A stretch of DNA of 64,000 nucleotides from Lepidonotus clava (taxonomy: Eukaryota > Annelida > Polychaeta > Phyllodocida > Polynoidae), in contig OW387146.1 of NCBI GenBank assembly GCA_936440205.1, positions 24,304,458 to 24,368,457 on the forward strand, written 5' to 3'. Positions 1 to 10,589 of the stretch are shown here, piece after piece. The notes below the pieces were generated by a model. That model made no database searches and was not told the DNA's origin. It saw nothing but the letters and a program-made list of their open reading frames with translations. Position 1 is the first letter of the stretch; each line of letters starts with the position of its first letter. The translations under genes and the position numbers were made by a program.

Positions 1-528
1 GTATCTTTACCAGTACGGTTATTTTTGCAATTTAACTGATTTTCTTTAGTTGTATATTAGACTATACCCTTTCGGGATCATGTCACAATGAGACAATAAC
101 AAAATATAACAACAGATTCTGAAAAAGTGTACACATTTATTGATTAAGTGTTACTACTAAGAAAAATGATTATTAATTATGTAAATCCGATAATACAGAT
201 AGGGCATTTGTGCAGAGACAGTTGTGTCAGATTATGTAATGTTCAAAATTTTACCAAAGTCGTTGGATTAAACTGCTTGGCACAAGGTTACATTCTTGAT
301 TATACAAATCTGATTACATAATTATACATACCAACATTACAATGTATGTTAAATGGGGGGAGGGGCTTGTCCATGCACCCATATATGTGTATATACATAT
401 AGTATAATATAATTATTATATTATACTGACCTACCCCTTTTCAAAATCCTGAATCTGCCCTTGATGTCTACACCAACGTTCCAGGAACCTTACAAAACTA
501 TAGCTTGAAATGTTAGGGGGCATTAAAT

Positions 529-1821
529 CTATTTACCCCTACGACTACAGTCAAACACATTTCTTGGGACATCCTTGACAAGGTCGCCATTATGCTTACC
601 TCTGGGACCGCACCGAAAAGTGTTATTAATTTCATAGAGAGTCAGATGTCCATTCCTGAAGTTGAGTTGCCTATTCACCAAATCCTTCATCCAGGCATAC
701 CCACAGCCACAATAGAAAGGGTTATTTCCCAAATGAAAGACCAGGTCAGTGGACATGTACTGATCTATATCAGACAGTTTCCAACCATTTGTGAGTTCAA
801 CTTTGTTGTTGCTGAAATCCACTGATGTTGCCAATGGCCAGCGAAGAAATAGGCGCTCGTCCAGATATGTTATTTCATTATTGCTGATGTTGAACTTCCT
901 TATAGATTGTGGCACGTTATATTTTCTGTTGTCAGCTGTTGTTGTTAGCATGTTTTTACTTAAATCAATCTCCTGCAGCCTTGGGAGTTCCAGTAATCGC
1001 CATGGTATGTTAGCAATCGAATTGTCGCTAAGCGAGATGCTCAAAAGTTGCAGCTTCCAGGCTTCTGGGAAGCTGCCCTTGAGATGTTCATCCCTGATGC
1101 CCATTTGGATTAACTTCAAATGTTGTAGGTTTGGGAAGTGTTCAAACCATGGTTTGAGGTGGTCAAGTTTCTGCGGCCGACCGTTACAGAGTCCGAGAGC
1201 AGTCAGCTGGTCAAGGTTTTTAGTGGGAATCCTTGCAACATCCAGTCCTCCAGGGCTGAGCTGGAGGACCGTAAGATTATCCAGTCCCTGCCAGGCATCA
1301 AGGGATATAGAAATGATAGGATTTCCCTCCAGGTCCAGTTGCTGCAGTTTCTTCACCCCTTTAAAGTCCCCACCTTCTATGCTGACTATGTAGTTCTTGG
1401 CCAGGCTCAAAATGCTCAGATTAGTAAGCACTCTGTTAGTCTCTAAAGTGAAGGCTTCTGGCACCTCACTCAGCTCATTCCCACTGAGATCCAAAGTTTC
1501 CAAACCACCATTGAAAACCCCCCAGTGAATAGCCCTTATCTTATTGCCTGATAGCTTGAGGTGCTTAAGCCCTGAAAACCTATAGAATGAACTGTGTACA
1601 AGAACTGAGATGTTGTTGTCACTTAGGTCCAAGGAGTGTACTTTGGTAATGTTGGGTATGGTGGTGAGTCCCAGATTGGTGCACCTGATCTCAGGCTCCT
1701 GGGGGTTCCAGCAGGTGCACCCCTTTTGTTGGACAAACTCCCCATCAGGACAGGGAATATAGATCTTTGAAGCCACCATACGCAGGAGTGAGCCAAGGAT
1801 GACAGCATGAAGGAAACCCAT
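529..1821 (-). CDS. Secreted leucine-rich-repeat protein, paralog 1 of 4
   Basis: This encodes a 430-aa predicted secreted LRR protein. The first ~17 residues (MGFLHAVILGSLLRMVAS) look like a signal peptide. An LRRNT cap follows with the spacing C-x10-C-x-C-x9-C, then roughly 12 LRRs including a central WF-containing block (KPWFEHFPN), then an LRRCT cap with a CGC pair and two later cysteines. No transmembrane segment or GPI-like tail is visible, so it is probably soluble and extracellular. The start was chosen because the signal peptide begins there and an acceptor (tattcag) lies 11 nt upstream. The open frame extends further upstream, but that stretch is intronic. Exon 1 carries an upstream ATG that would be in frame after splicing and would add six residues. 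It is the most divergent of the four paralogs, all on the minus strand. The ligand is unknown. The family call is firm and the function is open. Confidence 0.92.
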   Translation of the reverse strand: MGFLHAVILGSLLRMVASKIYIPCPDGEFVQQKGCTCWNPQEPEIRCTNLGLTTIPNITKVHSLDLSDNNISVLVHSSFYRFSGLKHLKLSGNKIRAIHWGVFNGGLETLDLSGNELSEVPEAFTLETNRVLTNLSILSLAKNYIVSIEGGDFKGVKKLQQLDLEGNPIISISLDAWQGLDNLTVLQLSPGGLDVARIPTKNLDQLTALGLCNGRPQKLDHLKPWFEHFPNLQHLKLIQMGIRDEHLKGSFPEAWKLQLLSISLSDNSIANIPWRLLELPRLQEIDLSKNMLTTTADNRKYNVPQSIRKFNISNNEITYLDERLFLRWPLATSVDFSNNKVELTNGWKLSDIDQYMSTDLVFHLGNNPFYCGCGYAWMKDLVNRQLNFRNGHLTLYEINNTFRCGPRGKHNGDLVKDVPRNVFDCSRRGK

Positions 1822-1880
1822 CCTGGAGATTTCTGAATAGAAAAATAGTTCAAGTCTTTTAGAATCTGATATCATCTAAC

Positions 1881-2078
1881 ACAGGCCCGTAGCCAGCTTT
1901 TCTCAGAGGGGGGTTCATTTTTTGAGTAGCAGTTGTTTTTTTCCAGGAGGGGTTCTTTTTTTGAAAAAAAATACATATTTTTTGGATTTAGTGTCATATT
2001 TTACATTAAAAATTAGAGAAAAAATCCTCCAAGGGGGGTTTCATACGAACCCCCTGAAACCCCTGGCTACGGGCCTGT
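1881..2078. mobile_element. MITE with 16-bp perfect terminal inverted repeats
   Basis: The ends are ACAGGCCCGTAGCCAG and its exact reverse complement, with the element of 198 bp in between and aac next to both ends. The interior has poly-T and runs of G and C with no coding capacity. It lies only about 50 nt from the acceptor of LRR paralog 1's leader intron. Confidence 0.75.
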
Positions 2079-2089
2079 AACAACATAGT

Positions 2090-2430
2090 ATGGCCATCAT
2101 AGATTGCCAACTTTTGGTCTCTATCTCACTAATGCACAGTTTGTTACTTACTAAGATGAAACATAACAATTATGTTATTGATGGTAAGGGTGAAACCTCA
2201 CCAAATCAGAATGTTCATTAACTTTGGTGTGTTTAGGACAAAACCAAAACAGAGTGTTATTAGAACATTTTGCTTAGGTTGAAGAACATAACCAGGACAT
2301 TATAATAACATTGCAGTGCAACATCACAGGAGTACAATGCAGCAATGTTATTGGGAGCCCTCAAAATAGCGTAACAAGAACCAAACGAGAACGTTGCTGC
2401 AGTGTTATAATAACATGTTTGGCTGGCCAT
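2090..2430. repeat. Dispersed repeat, inverted copy at 38040-38340
   Basis: Segments such as the one around 2150-2240 (cctcaccaaatcagaatgtt) recur in reverse complement around 38190-38280. The interior is rich in aatgttat-type words. The family is unknown and no terminal repeat was defined. Confidence 0.55.
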
Positions 2431-2571
2431 TTTCACTTTTACCAGTAATGATGGTAAATATATAAATGATATTTGAGTATGAAATAGTTTTGTTCTATAT
2501 ATACATCTAAAAGTATGTACTACATGAGGATGCCTTAAACAGTAAATAATCAACCTATCCAAGATGCCTTA

Positions 2572-2909
2572 AGCCCCGGCTCCACTTACCAACTGAACTC
2601 AACTCGACTGTCGTAGCTGCAGAGGGCGCCAAACCCTACGACAGTCTGGTCTTAGCTCAAAAACTCAACCGGGCTTGGACTACAGCCCTACTGTCTCAAA
2701 TATACCATTATATTTATATAGGATTATCTAAGGCAGACCCCCCTAAGACCCAACTATCCAGTCGTACATCTTCAACATGTTAAGATGTACGACCCAACGA
2801 TCCAGTCGTAGCAAGAAGCTACGATTCTAGACGTAATACTGGCTCCACTATGAGACTGAGCCCAACTCAACTCAACTCAACTCGATCGTCGGGCAGTGGA
2901 GCCGGGGCT
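2572..2909. mobile_element. Harbinger-like MITE with TTA target duplication
   Basis: The 338-bp element has perfect 15-bp inverted ends AGCCCCGGCTCCACT / AGTGGAGCCGGGGCT and is flanked on both sides by TTA (2569-2571 and 2910-2912). A 3-bp TWA duplication is typical of PIF/Harbinger elements. The interior carries tandem aactcaactc words and no open frame. Confidence 0.75.
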
Positions 2910-3369
2910 TTACTTTGGCACCTGAATTCTGTGAGTTAAATTTTTCCCTTTGAAAACCTTAATTCTAATATGTACACGCATTTTCAAATATTTTGGACTC
3001 CCCACATCTTAATGGACATACCGAGGAAGGGGGGAGGGTCCGAGAGTATCTGAGGCCACCTCAGATTTCTCGAAAAGTTTATAATAATGAGATGACAAAA
3101 TTAAGTTAATTCAAAAACTAGTTGGAACCTACCCCCCACCTCCGTTTATGCTGGAACCTCCTCCGATTTACCTGGAACCCCCTCACATTTACCTGGAACC
3201 CCTCAGATTATAGGCTTGGGTACGCCCCTGAGACAGAAACATATATGCACAATAAGAGACTTGTGCACCACCACCCCATTTGATGCGCGTATTCCTACTT
3301 GAAGGCCCCAATTTGTAATTAAATGATTGAGAGAAACTTCGAACGACATTATTACAGTGACGTAAGGCG

Positions 3370-3635
3370 CATCCCCACAGGACGATTAATGCTGAAGATT
3401 ATATGTAAATTGTCGACGACGAGCTGTAACTCGTCGTCCCAGCTTCGTCGTTGACAATTTAACAACTAGTCGTCGAGAATTTACAGCTCGTCGTCGGCAA
3501 AATATCGGACATGTCCGATTTTTTCAGCAAATTCGTCGATGATTAGTGCATTTAGTCGCCCGCCAATACGGCGCCAGTGTGCTTCACCATCGTCGTTGAC
3601 GACCAAGTAAAACTAGTCGCCGTGTGGGGATCCAG
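3370..3635. mobile_element. MITE rich in cgtcg words
   Basis: The ends share ATCCCCACA(C)GG-CGA in inverted orientation (about 3371-3387 and 3615-3633). The interior is built of repeated gtcgtcg/cgacgac words that can fold on themselves. The exact ends and target duplication are not certain. A TAA lies near both ends. Confidence 0.55.
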
Positions 3636-3650
3636 TATAACGTATTCAAC

Positions 3651-3849
3651 CAGGGGCGGATCCAGAGTCGGTCATCTGGTGGGGTGGGGGGGGGGCAAAC
3701 CGACCCCCCCCCCCCCATAAAAAAAAAGTGAAAAGAAATAACCTCAGATCTGCATGAATCCATCAACGTAGATTAATAAAAAATAAATTCCACTCAGTCT
3801 AGGGGGACAATTTCCCCTTTTGTCCCCCTCCCCCCTGAATCCGCCACTG
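3651..3849. mobile_element. GGCGGATCCAG-ended low-complexity MITE
   Basis: The left end CAGGGGCGGATCCAGAG matches the reverse complement of the right end (ccctgaatccgccactg). Between them lie long G and C runs and an A-rich stretch. Related copies sit at 9051-9198, 27249-27401 and 32546-32668, with a probable partial copy near 49668-49832. Confidence 0.65.
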
Positions 3850-3894
3850 TCAACTTAGACTGTCGATGTTCTGATTGTGCAAAAAGTGAGGCGG

Positions 3895-4113
3895 AGATTT
3901 AACCGAGTGGTAGCGTGTATATATTTTCGCTAATCAAAAGGTTCCAGGTCCGATTCTCTGCCAAATGTTATTTAATATTGAACCAAATTGGGCTACAGTT
4001 TCTCAAAGTATTTTCTCACAAAGAAATGTGATTCGTTCTTATCTCCGAGACTGTGTATACGTAAGAGGCAGTAGGCCAACGTATGAAATAAAAGATAAAC
4101 GAAAAGAAAACAG
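3895..4113 (+). mobile_element. tRNA-derived SINE
   Basis: The head (3895-3965) resembles a tRNA. Its outer 7-nt arms GGCGGAG and CTCTGCC can pair. A box-A-like TAACCGAGTGG and a box-B-like GGTCCGATTC are in place, but the anticodon and T arms do not fold properly. A non-tRNA body follows, and the tail ATGAAATAAAAGATAAA is identical over 17 nt with the 3' end of the LINE near 58260. Confidence 0.55.
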
Positions 4114-4255
4114 AGTAATAGTGACAAGGAAAATATAAGCATACTTATAATCATTCTTAACTACGTCCATTTAAACAAACGAATAGATGAAACCCATCCA
4201 CATAATCACCATGCATCATAAACAGACTGCTCAATAATAAAATTAAAAGACCTAC

Positions 4256-4400
4256 CTATCATCCAAGACTGATAGTCTCCAGCAAGATTGGACTTGTAAT
4301 GGGAATAACGTACCCCATGTCCAGTCCTATTTATACCTAATTGTCGTTCACTGTTATCCTATACCCCTTCCCACTAAGGAGGTCATTGAGTGACCCAGTT
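4256..4400 (-). promoter_or_regulatory. Promoter and first exon of LRR paralog 1
   Basis: On the minus strand a TATA box GTATAAATA lies at 4328-4336. It is followed about 30 nt downstream by a short putative first exon that ends at the GTAGGT donor at 4255. Just upstream (4360-4400) lies a C-rich block followed by aggaggtcatt, which resembles blocks at the same place upstream of paralogs 2 and 3. The exon contains an ATG close to the donor that stays in frame with the main start after splicing. Confidence 0.65.
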
Positions 4401-4439
4401 ATCGGGAACGGATCTATTGTACAGAGCCACCCACCAGGA

Positions 4440-6059
4440 TCCGTATTATGATGAAAGGTCACTGGAGTAAGTATAATATTACATGTACAGTCATGCCTAT
4501 GTGACAATGAGAAAGGGTGCTGACTAGGGGAAAATTAAGCATGGCTTACAGCAACATACAACTAACAATCTGTACAAACTAGCCCCTAAAATTCGTGACT
4601 GTTCTGAGACTATATATATGAACCATGCACATAATTATGGTGTTTGTAGTAGGAAGAGGTTTAACAATAGCATAAGATGAAAACTACCACTAATCATAGC
4701 CATATTTAACACCAATACGGCAAATAAGTTCCCGAAAAACAACCCGATGTGACCTTTGTCGGGGTAAATTAGACCATGTGATCTGAACTGACCAATGAGG
4801 TCCCAGTCGTAGTGATATAAAGAAGAGACGAGAATAAACAGTCTTTTTATGGTACTCAGCATGTTAACACCTCTTCCTTTCTTTAGTTGGAACCACCTCA
4901 GGACTTAGAATAATTGGTTTGGGGCTTGAGTAAAAAGTTAGAAAAGAAGGGGTGAGTTCAAAGAGCTGCCAATTTTTAATATCTCCTTTGGCTCCTCTAT
5001 CAAGTTATTACATCTTCATGATTGGGGTTTAGAGTGTCAGATCTAATGTGTAGGCCTTGCTAGAACACCTGCACAAATCCACTTTCAGAGGGGTTGTCCT
5101 TGAATCAGTTGGTGTTTAAGCAACTGGGATCCCCGAGCTCGTCCCTGGGTCTATCCGCAAATAATATATTATTATTTCCCAAAGCATAAGTGAGCAACAA
5201 GTTGATGTTAACAGTTGGGCACCAAATACCTCAATGATTTATTCTTGTGAAATAAGTCCCCTCTTATAGGGATTCAAGAGGTACGTAGCACTGATTAGTA
5301 CAAATGGATCATGTGACGAGAACACTAAAACAGTTGTGGAACTAAATTGTTAGTGTTATTCATGGCAATAGATAATTCAATCCCCTTAATTTCATTCACT
5401 TTCATGTCATATTTCGAGTAATATCAATTTCTATGCCATATTTACTTTTGTGTCACATTTCAAGTATCACCTATTTTCGTGTCATATTTACTTTCGTGTT
5501 GTATTTCAAATAATACCTGTATAATATATCTAATCATTACAGTATCTTGAAACTATAGAGGTGTCTGAGAAAACTGCTCTCTGAGGTCACACCATTGGCT
5601 TGAATAAAATTCAAATGTTTAATAGTGAAAAAATATTTATAAAAGACATGGTTTTGATATAAATGAAAAGATCAAGATCTGAATCATGCAATCAGTGTAA
5701 TAGTAGATGAATTCTTTGTCCCTGTGTAGCTTAAATGTTACATATACACCTGTTTAGATATGCAAACTCTTAGCTTTGCTTCCTCCAATTCTGGAGCTAA
5801 TTGTCTCACTAGGTTGCATGGTCCGGAATCCCATTTATCATTATGAACAAGGTCATGTAAGAAATGAAGAACTTTGACTTCCATTCCAGATATACAACAG
5901 TTTATTTTAAGTGTTCTATTGCAATAATCTTCGGGGGTTGCACCCGGATTTCAGATAATTACATGAAATGTTGAACATATAATTGTGAAACTTAAAACAA
6001 TAATTATAAGTAATATATATGTTATTCACTACTAATACACATTCAGTTATGATATATAG
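4440..6059. other. Spacer without a recognised gene
   Basis: AT-rich single-copy-looking DNA between the promoter of LRR paralog 1 and a SINE. Around 5390-5510 short words of the type 'tttcgtgtcatatt' recur four or more times as a degenerate short repeat. No convincing open frame was found. Confidence 0.5.
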
Positions 6060-6422
6060 TGGTTGGTTGGTTATTGGTGTTTAACGCCGTATCAACAGCT
6101 GTGGTTATATCATGGCGAGAACAAGGTTTTTGACAATTCTGTCAGTTTGCTGATCGAATCTATGGAATGATCATATCTATGAGAAGGTAGAGACCGTACC
6201 CCTACACTTTTACCGAGGCAGGTGTTCTTTAATGTGCAGGGTCCCATAGGCAGGACCCTACACACAACAGCCGGTGGTCCTCTAGGGACCTTTGATATCC
6301 CTGTCGTTGGCACAGGGGGGACGCAAAGAGGTGAAGTGGCCAGCCACCTGCAGCGTCGAACCCGGCCCGCCCGCATGCGAGGCGATCGCGCTAGCCACTT
6401 CACCATCCCCGCGCCCCATATA
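6060..6422 (-). mobile_element. tRNA-derived SINE, near full length
   Basis: Read on the minus strand, it begins with a tRNA-like head (box A TGGCTAGCGCG, box B GGGTTCGACGC), then a body. It ends in CGGCGTTAAACACCAATAA followed by (ccaa)n-type repeats. The 3' half recurs on the plus strand at 53527-53690. Its GC content is far above the flanks. Confidence 0.75.
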
Positions 6423-6429
6423 TAGTGGT

Positions 6430-7071
6430 TTAATGGTAAGAACCGACCTCATTCACGTACACACCAAAACTATTTGATCCATCATTTATTTGCATCATCT
6501 TTGATAATAAGCCATACCAATCTATTGTTAAGTTGGACCTAGGTCTACCACTTTATTTTTCCTTTAGTACATAATCTCAAATAGCACATGTCTCAATTGC
6601 TAAGAATATTCTATTCCAAAATCATATATGAAAAATTTCATAACAAATTAGCAAAGTTAAAATATTATTATATTTATATAGGAGCAAATGAAGTTGAGTT
6701 AAGGTATCCCTTAATCGTGACGATCTCTTATAAAGCCAGATTTTTTTTATGTGGCATCCATTTAAGTAGGAGTTGTCCATTAATTTCATAACTTCGAAGA
6801 GGAGAGGGAGTCAGAGGGTTAATTATATCTCTCATGTGAATCTAAGAGGGTTTGGAGGGGGGAGGGGGCCTAGAAACAGTAAATATAAAAGTGAGTAATC
6901 AATGGACAGTCCCGTACTAAAACCATACAAAAGTCTGCTGCACATTTCATATACAAAATGTTGACTCTACACCAATCCTAACAAAGACTTGTTGCTGAAT
7001 TGATTAATTTAGTCAGACACATAAATCAATGGTAAATTAATTTCTATAAATCATATAATCATCAGTTTGTT
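6430..7071. other. 3' flank of LRR paralog 2, no gene seen
   Basis: AT-rich DNA downstream of the stop of paralog 2. TTTATT motifs (AATAAA on the minus strand) occur at about 6487 and 6552 as possible polyadenylation signals. They lie far from the stop and I cannot choose between them. Confidence 0.4.
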
Positions 7072-8352
7072 CTACATGCAGAAATCTCTGTTAGGAACTT
7101 CACTAATGAGCTTTCCAGAATTTGAGCCTCCTGGACCACAGCGAAATGTATGATTGATCTCATAATCAGTCATGTGTTCATTGTTGTGTTGAACTTGCCG
7201 GTTTGCTAACTTTTTTAACCAATTGTCAGAACATCTACAAATCCATGGATTGTCTCCAAGATAGAAGATAACACCAGACATTAAGTATTTATCAATGTCA
7301 GCAACTGTCAAATCCAAACCTCTGAATTGATTGTCACTGAGATCAATCTCTCTTGCATTTGTCAGGGACAGAATGTGTCCTGTATTTACAATGCTTAGCA
7401 TATTGCTGCTGATGTTGAACTTCAGAACATGCAATGGTAGGCTGTAGTAATTGCTGCGCCGTGAAATCACTTTAATCATATTTCTGCTTAGGTCCAGTTC
7501 TTGCAATACTGGGAATTTCAGTACATTGTAAGGGATTTTGGTGAGGTCATTTCCCTGAAGAGAGAGACTTTGTAATTTCATTTTCCAGGCATCTGGGAAG
7601 TGTCCGTTCATCAGATGTGTGTCTGTTAGGCCCATCTCGATCAACTTTAAATGAAGCATTCCGGGCATTGATTCAAACCATGATTGCATTAGATCGAGCC
7701 GTTTTGGCTTTGCTCCAGTAAGACTTAGTGAGGTGATATGTTGTAGATTCTCAGTGGGAATCCTCATGATGTCCACATTATCAGCACTAAGTTCCAAGTG
7801 CTTCAATCTTCTTGGACCTAACCAAGCGTCTGGTTGAATGAGACTGACATAATTTCCATCCAGGTATAAATGACGAAGTCTAGGTAGACCCTTGAATGCC
7901 TCATCATCTATTACAGAAATATAGTTTTTGGACAGTTTTAGAACACGGAGGTTGGAAAAAACACCTTCCCTGTCACCCAGCATTCTTGGTACTGCCCTTA
8001 ATCTATTGTCGCTCAAATCCAAATGTTCCAATTCCAAGTTTGCAAAGACATTTGCATTAACTAATTTCATCTTGTTAGTGTGCAGATATATCTTCTTCAA
8101 TCCAGAAACGTGTGCAAAGGCATTTGCTGGAAGGCTTTTTATACTGTTGTTTCCAAGATTAAGAGAATATGCTCTTGTCACATTGGGAACAGCTGTTAGT
8201 CCAAGTGACTGACAAGATACTATGGGTGCATGATCATTTAAACATGTGCAGCCTTGTGGTAAAGCAGGGTCATCCCTGTAGCAAGGCAGGTAGATTTGAG
8301 CATTGCCTAACTGGATTATGGTGAAGACCAACAGGAGCACTGCTACTGGCAT
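7072..8352 (-). CDS. Secreted leucine-rich-repeat protein, paralog 2 of 4
   Basis: This is a 426-aa predicted secreted protein. The signal peptide is residues 1-18 (MPVAVLLLVFTIIQLGNA). The mature start QIYLPC leads into an LRRNT cap (C-x10-C-x-C-x9-C), about 12 LRRs, and an LRRCT cap (CRC, then FRC, then DFC near the end). Several N-glycosylation sequons are present (NVT, NIS, NHT). There is no membrane anchor. The start is supported by the signal peptide and by an acceptor (tttgaacag) 11 nt upstream. It is clearly closest to paralog 3: long stretches match, including PANAFAHV, TGAKPKRLD and EHMTDYEIN. Known families with this cap-LRR-cap layout bind proteins or microbial ligands outside the cell. 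Which applies here is unknown. Confidence 0.94.
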   Translation of the reverse strand: MPVAVLLLVFTIIQLGNAQIYLPCYRDDPALPQGCTCLNDHAPIVSCQSLGLTAVPNVTRAYSLNLGNNSIKSLPANAFAHVSGLKKIYLHTNKMKLVNANVFANLELEHLDLSDNRLRAVPRMLGDREGVFSNLRVLKLSKNYISVIDDEAFKGLPRLRHLYLDGNYVSLIQPDAWLGPRRLKHLELSADNVDIMRIPTENLQHITSLSLTGAKPKRLDLMQSWFESMPGMLHLKLIEMGLTDTHLMNGHFPDAWKMKLQSLSLQGNDLTKIPYNVLKFPVLQELDLSRNMIKVISRRSNYYSLPLHVLKFNISSNMLSIVNTGHILSLTNAREIDLSDNQFRGLDLTVADIDKYLMSGVIFYLGDNPWICRCSDNWLKKLANRQVQHNNEHMTDYEINHTFRCGPGGSNSGKLISEVPNRDFCM

Positions 8353-8606
8353 CTTGGGAAATTCTGTTCAAAGAGAGAAAAGAGAGTTTAGTGTATCTTG
8401 TGGGTTTTTTCTATGGCGATGGCTATTTCAAAAAACGTTAGCATTATGATACAAAAGAAACAGAGACACATGATTTGCACCAGTATGTCTAGATCAAAAT
8501 CAAAAACAAGTGTTGGTTGTCGAAAGAAGACTTAGATTTAAAAAGTGACAAAAACTAATTAAGCAACACCAAGTCAACCAAGAGAACCCATCAAGTTATG
8601 CAATAA

Positions 8607-8872
8607 AGTCCCATACCCACTAGACGACTTTGCCATCACTGGGCGACGGGCGACTAGGAGAATCGCCGGCAAACTCACTGGGCAACTCAGGATCGCTCTG
8701 CGACGCCCGGTGGGTAGGGTGCAATTCTGGGCGACAAGCGATGGACGATGGGATCGCCAGCAAAATCGTGGCAAAATATCAAAGTTGCTTGATTTTACCA
8801 TCGCCCGGCGATGACGACGGCCCTTTTTCCCGGCACCCGGCGACGGTAAAATCACCAAGTGGGTATGGCCCT
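8607..8872. mobile_element. Harbinger-like MITE with TAA target duplication
   Basis: This is a 266-bp element with imperfect inverted ends around the shared core CCATACCCACT, flanked by TAA at 8604-8606 and 8873-8875. The interior repeats gcgacg/cgatgg words, giving high GC and strong self-folding, like the element at 3370-3635. Confidence 0.7.
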
Positions 8873-9050
8873 TAAAAATTCAGGTCAAATCAGGGATTGC
8901 TTTTATACTGTATCTGACATGTATCCAAGGTGATTAACGTATTTTGTATGCCTTTCTGATTGCCCTGTCAATTGGTGTACTTGTTTTTTTAATTGTTTCT
9001 GATCATTTTTCCTCTTCCTGTTCACTTTGATGACGAGGGTCAACCAAAAT

Positions 9051-9198
9051 CAGGGACGGATTTAAAAGAGTGGGTCCGTTATGCTAAAATGTGCGGTGCC
9101 CCACTTTGCGGCCAGACCTTTTACATTAAACAAATCTAAATTTGGCCAAAATTAGTGGGGGCGGGTGCCTCTTGCACCCCACTCCCAAATCCGTTCCT
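9051..9198. mobile_element. Short MITE, GGACGGAT-ended
   Basis: The ends CAGGGACGGATTT and (inverted) AGGAACGGATTTGGGAGTG bracket about 148 bp with no coding capacity. It is probably the same family as 3651-3849. Confidence 0.6.
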
Positions 9199-9917
9199 AA
9201 CGATGTATTTTCAATAACTCAATGGGTTTAATTTCCCAAGCCAGGATTTACATTGTTTCCGATTGTGACAAGATTATACTCAGTACATCATTATCATGAC
9301 GAATTATCTAAAAGCTCATGATTTTATAGGTTTTTTGATGTAAGTTACATTATTTTCGATTTTATACTATAGAAATTACTGATGAGTTTTCAAGTTTTAT
9401 TTTTTGAACAAGGATATCTCCATGACTACTGAAGTAAATGAACTGAACGTTTCTGTAGGCGTTCTACTGTGTAGAGAAGAGTGTCTCAAAATATCTATTT
9501 TTGACTTACTTTTGATTTTATGGCAACACAGCTAACTCTTTGTTTACATGTGTTTCTATATAACGTAAAATGAAACCTATGATGTGAATCAAAGATTTGA
9601 AACAAGCTTTCCTCGGTAAAGGGCTGAAGAATAGTATATCTAAAAATTTCAGAATTGTTTTCTTCATTAGTGAATGAGATATCCGTGTTCAAAGAAGTGA
9701 AAGTGCAATAAAGGATTATCAGTCCTAGTGTTAAATATTTTAGTTTAAGGGTCTCCGATCTACATAATGTTATATAATCTTGTTGAACGCATGTACAAAT
9801 CATTCTATTGCTTTACATAATACATACATAACTTGAAACGTAACTGTTATCTCTGACTTAAGAGAAACTACGTAACATTATGCTGATTTTAACGTTATCA
9901 ATTCTTAATGCTCCTAC

Positions 9918-10108
9918 CTTATTCTCCCAAAGATAAACACGTTCCTATATAACTTGACAGATGTTCCTGTTGTGCTTACAGATATATAGTGGAAGTGGCC
10001 TTGGACAAGGATTCTATTTATACTAATTTCTCCATACACTATATATCCCCCATCCCATCCTGATAGAGGAGGTTACTCATGTGTTACTGACACAGAATAA
10101 GGGCCATG
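9918..10108 (-). promoter_or_regulatory. Promoter and first exon of LRR paralog 2
   Basis: The TATA box GTATAAATA is on the minus strand at 10015-10023. The non-coding first exon probably runs from about 9990 to 9918 (no ATG on its sense strand) and ends in AAG|GTAGGA. Upstream, 10040-10108 carries a C-rich block plus gaggttactcatgtg and gacacagaata. This matches the block upstream of paralog 3 and, in part, paralog 1. Confidence 0.7.
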
Positions 10109-10240
10109 CAAATAGCATCATTATCACAAGGGCAGGGTTCACAGGGCTTGATTGATGTTTGAATGACGGTGAGGTTACAGGAAAATGCTGACACGGTGAT
10201 GTGCAAGCCTGAGAAAATAGACTAATTATTCAGGGAAAAA

Positions 10241-10249
10241 CACACACGC

Positions 10250-10286
<37 letters not shown>

Positions 10287-10309
10287 TATATATATATATA
10301 TATATAATA
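10241..10309. repeat. (CA)n-(TA)n microsatellite
   Basis: A run of about 20 CA units passes directly into about 10 TA units. It lies upstream of the promoter of LRR paralog 2. Confidence 0.95.
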
Positions 10310-10589
10310 TCATTACCAGTGGATCACCTGGCTATATGAAAGATATTTACATAATATAAAGTTTGATCTTCAGAATGCAAAGTTTGTTGGTTAAGTAAAA
10401 CTCAACTCTAAAGTTTTATTTGGCGATGCGAGTAGCTCGGTGGCAAGTGAGCAACTGACAAATAACCGTTGGTCCTGGAATTAACATAGTAGGGTGTCAA
10501 TTAATCTACAGAGCTGTGGTTACAGAATGATTACGTCACTCGTATTAGTATTGGACCCTAATATATTACTATTTATATGTTAGTATAGA

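Larger units (their letters stand above)
1833..4255 (-). other. 5' leader intron of LRR paralog 1
   Basis: The acceptor is the CAG read on the minus strand at 1833-1835, preceded by a T-rich tract. The donor is GTAGGT, read on the minus strand from 4255. The intron is packed with at least five inserted repeats, each listed separately. Inferred from splice consensus and from the identical layout of the three paralogs. Confidence 0.7.
8364..9917 (-). other. 5' leader intron of LRR paralog 2
   Basis: The minus-strand acceptor has the pyrimidine tract ctcttttctctctttgaacag. The donor is AAG|GTAGGA, read from 9917. The intron contains two MITEs (8607-8872 and 9051-9198). The rest is AT-rich without a supportable gene. 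Confidence 0.72.

Noticed and set aside
2260-2562. Minus-strand 100-codon frame
   Set aside because: Falls in a dispersed repeat and has no domain-like sequence.
3895-3965. Functional tRNA gene
   Set aside because: The acceptor arms pair, but anticodon and T stems do not fold and a SINE-like body and tail follow.
8574-8875. Overlapping open frames on both strands near 8.6-8.9 kb
   Set aside because: They lie inside the GC-rich MITE 8607-8872 and follow from its composition.
10421-10500. tRNA-like stretch (gtagctcggtgg)
   Set aside because: Only a box-A-like word. Box B is poor and no arms fold.
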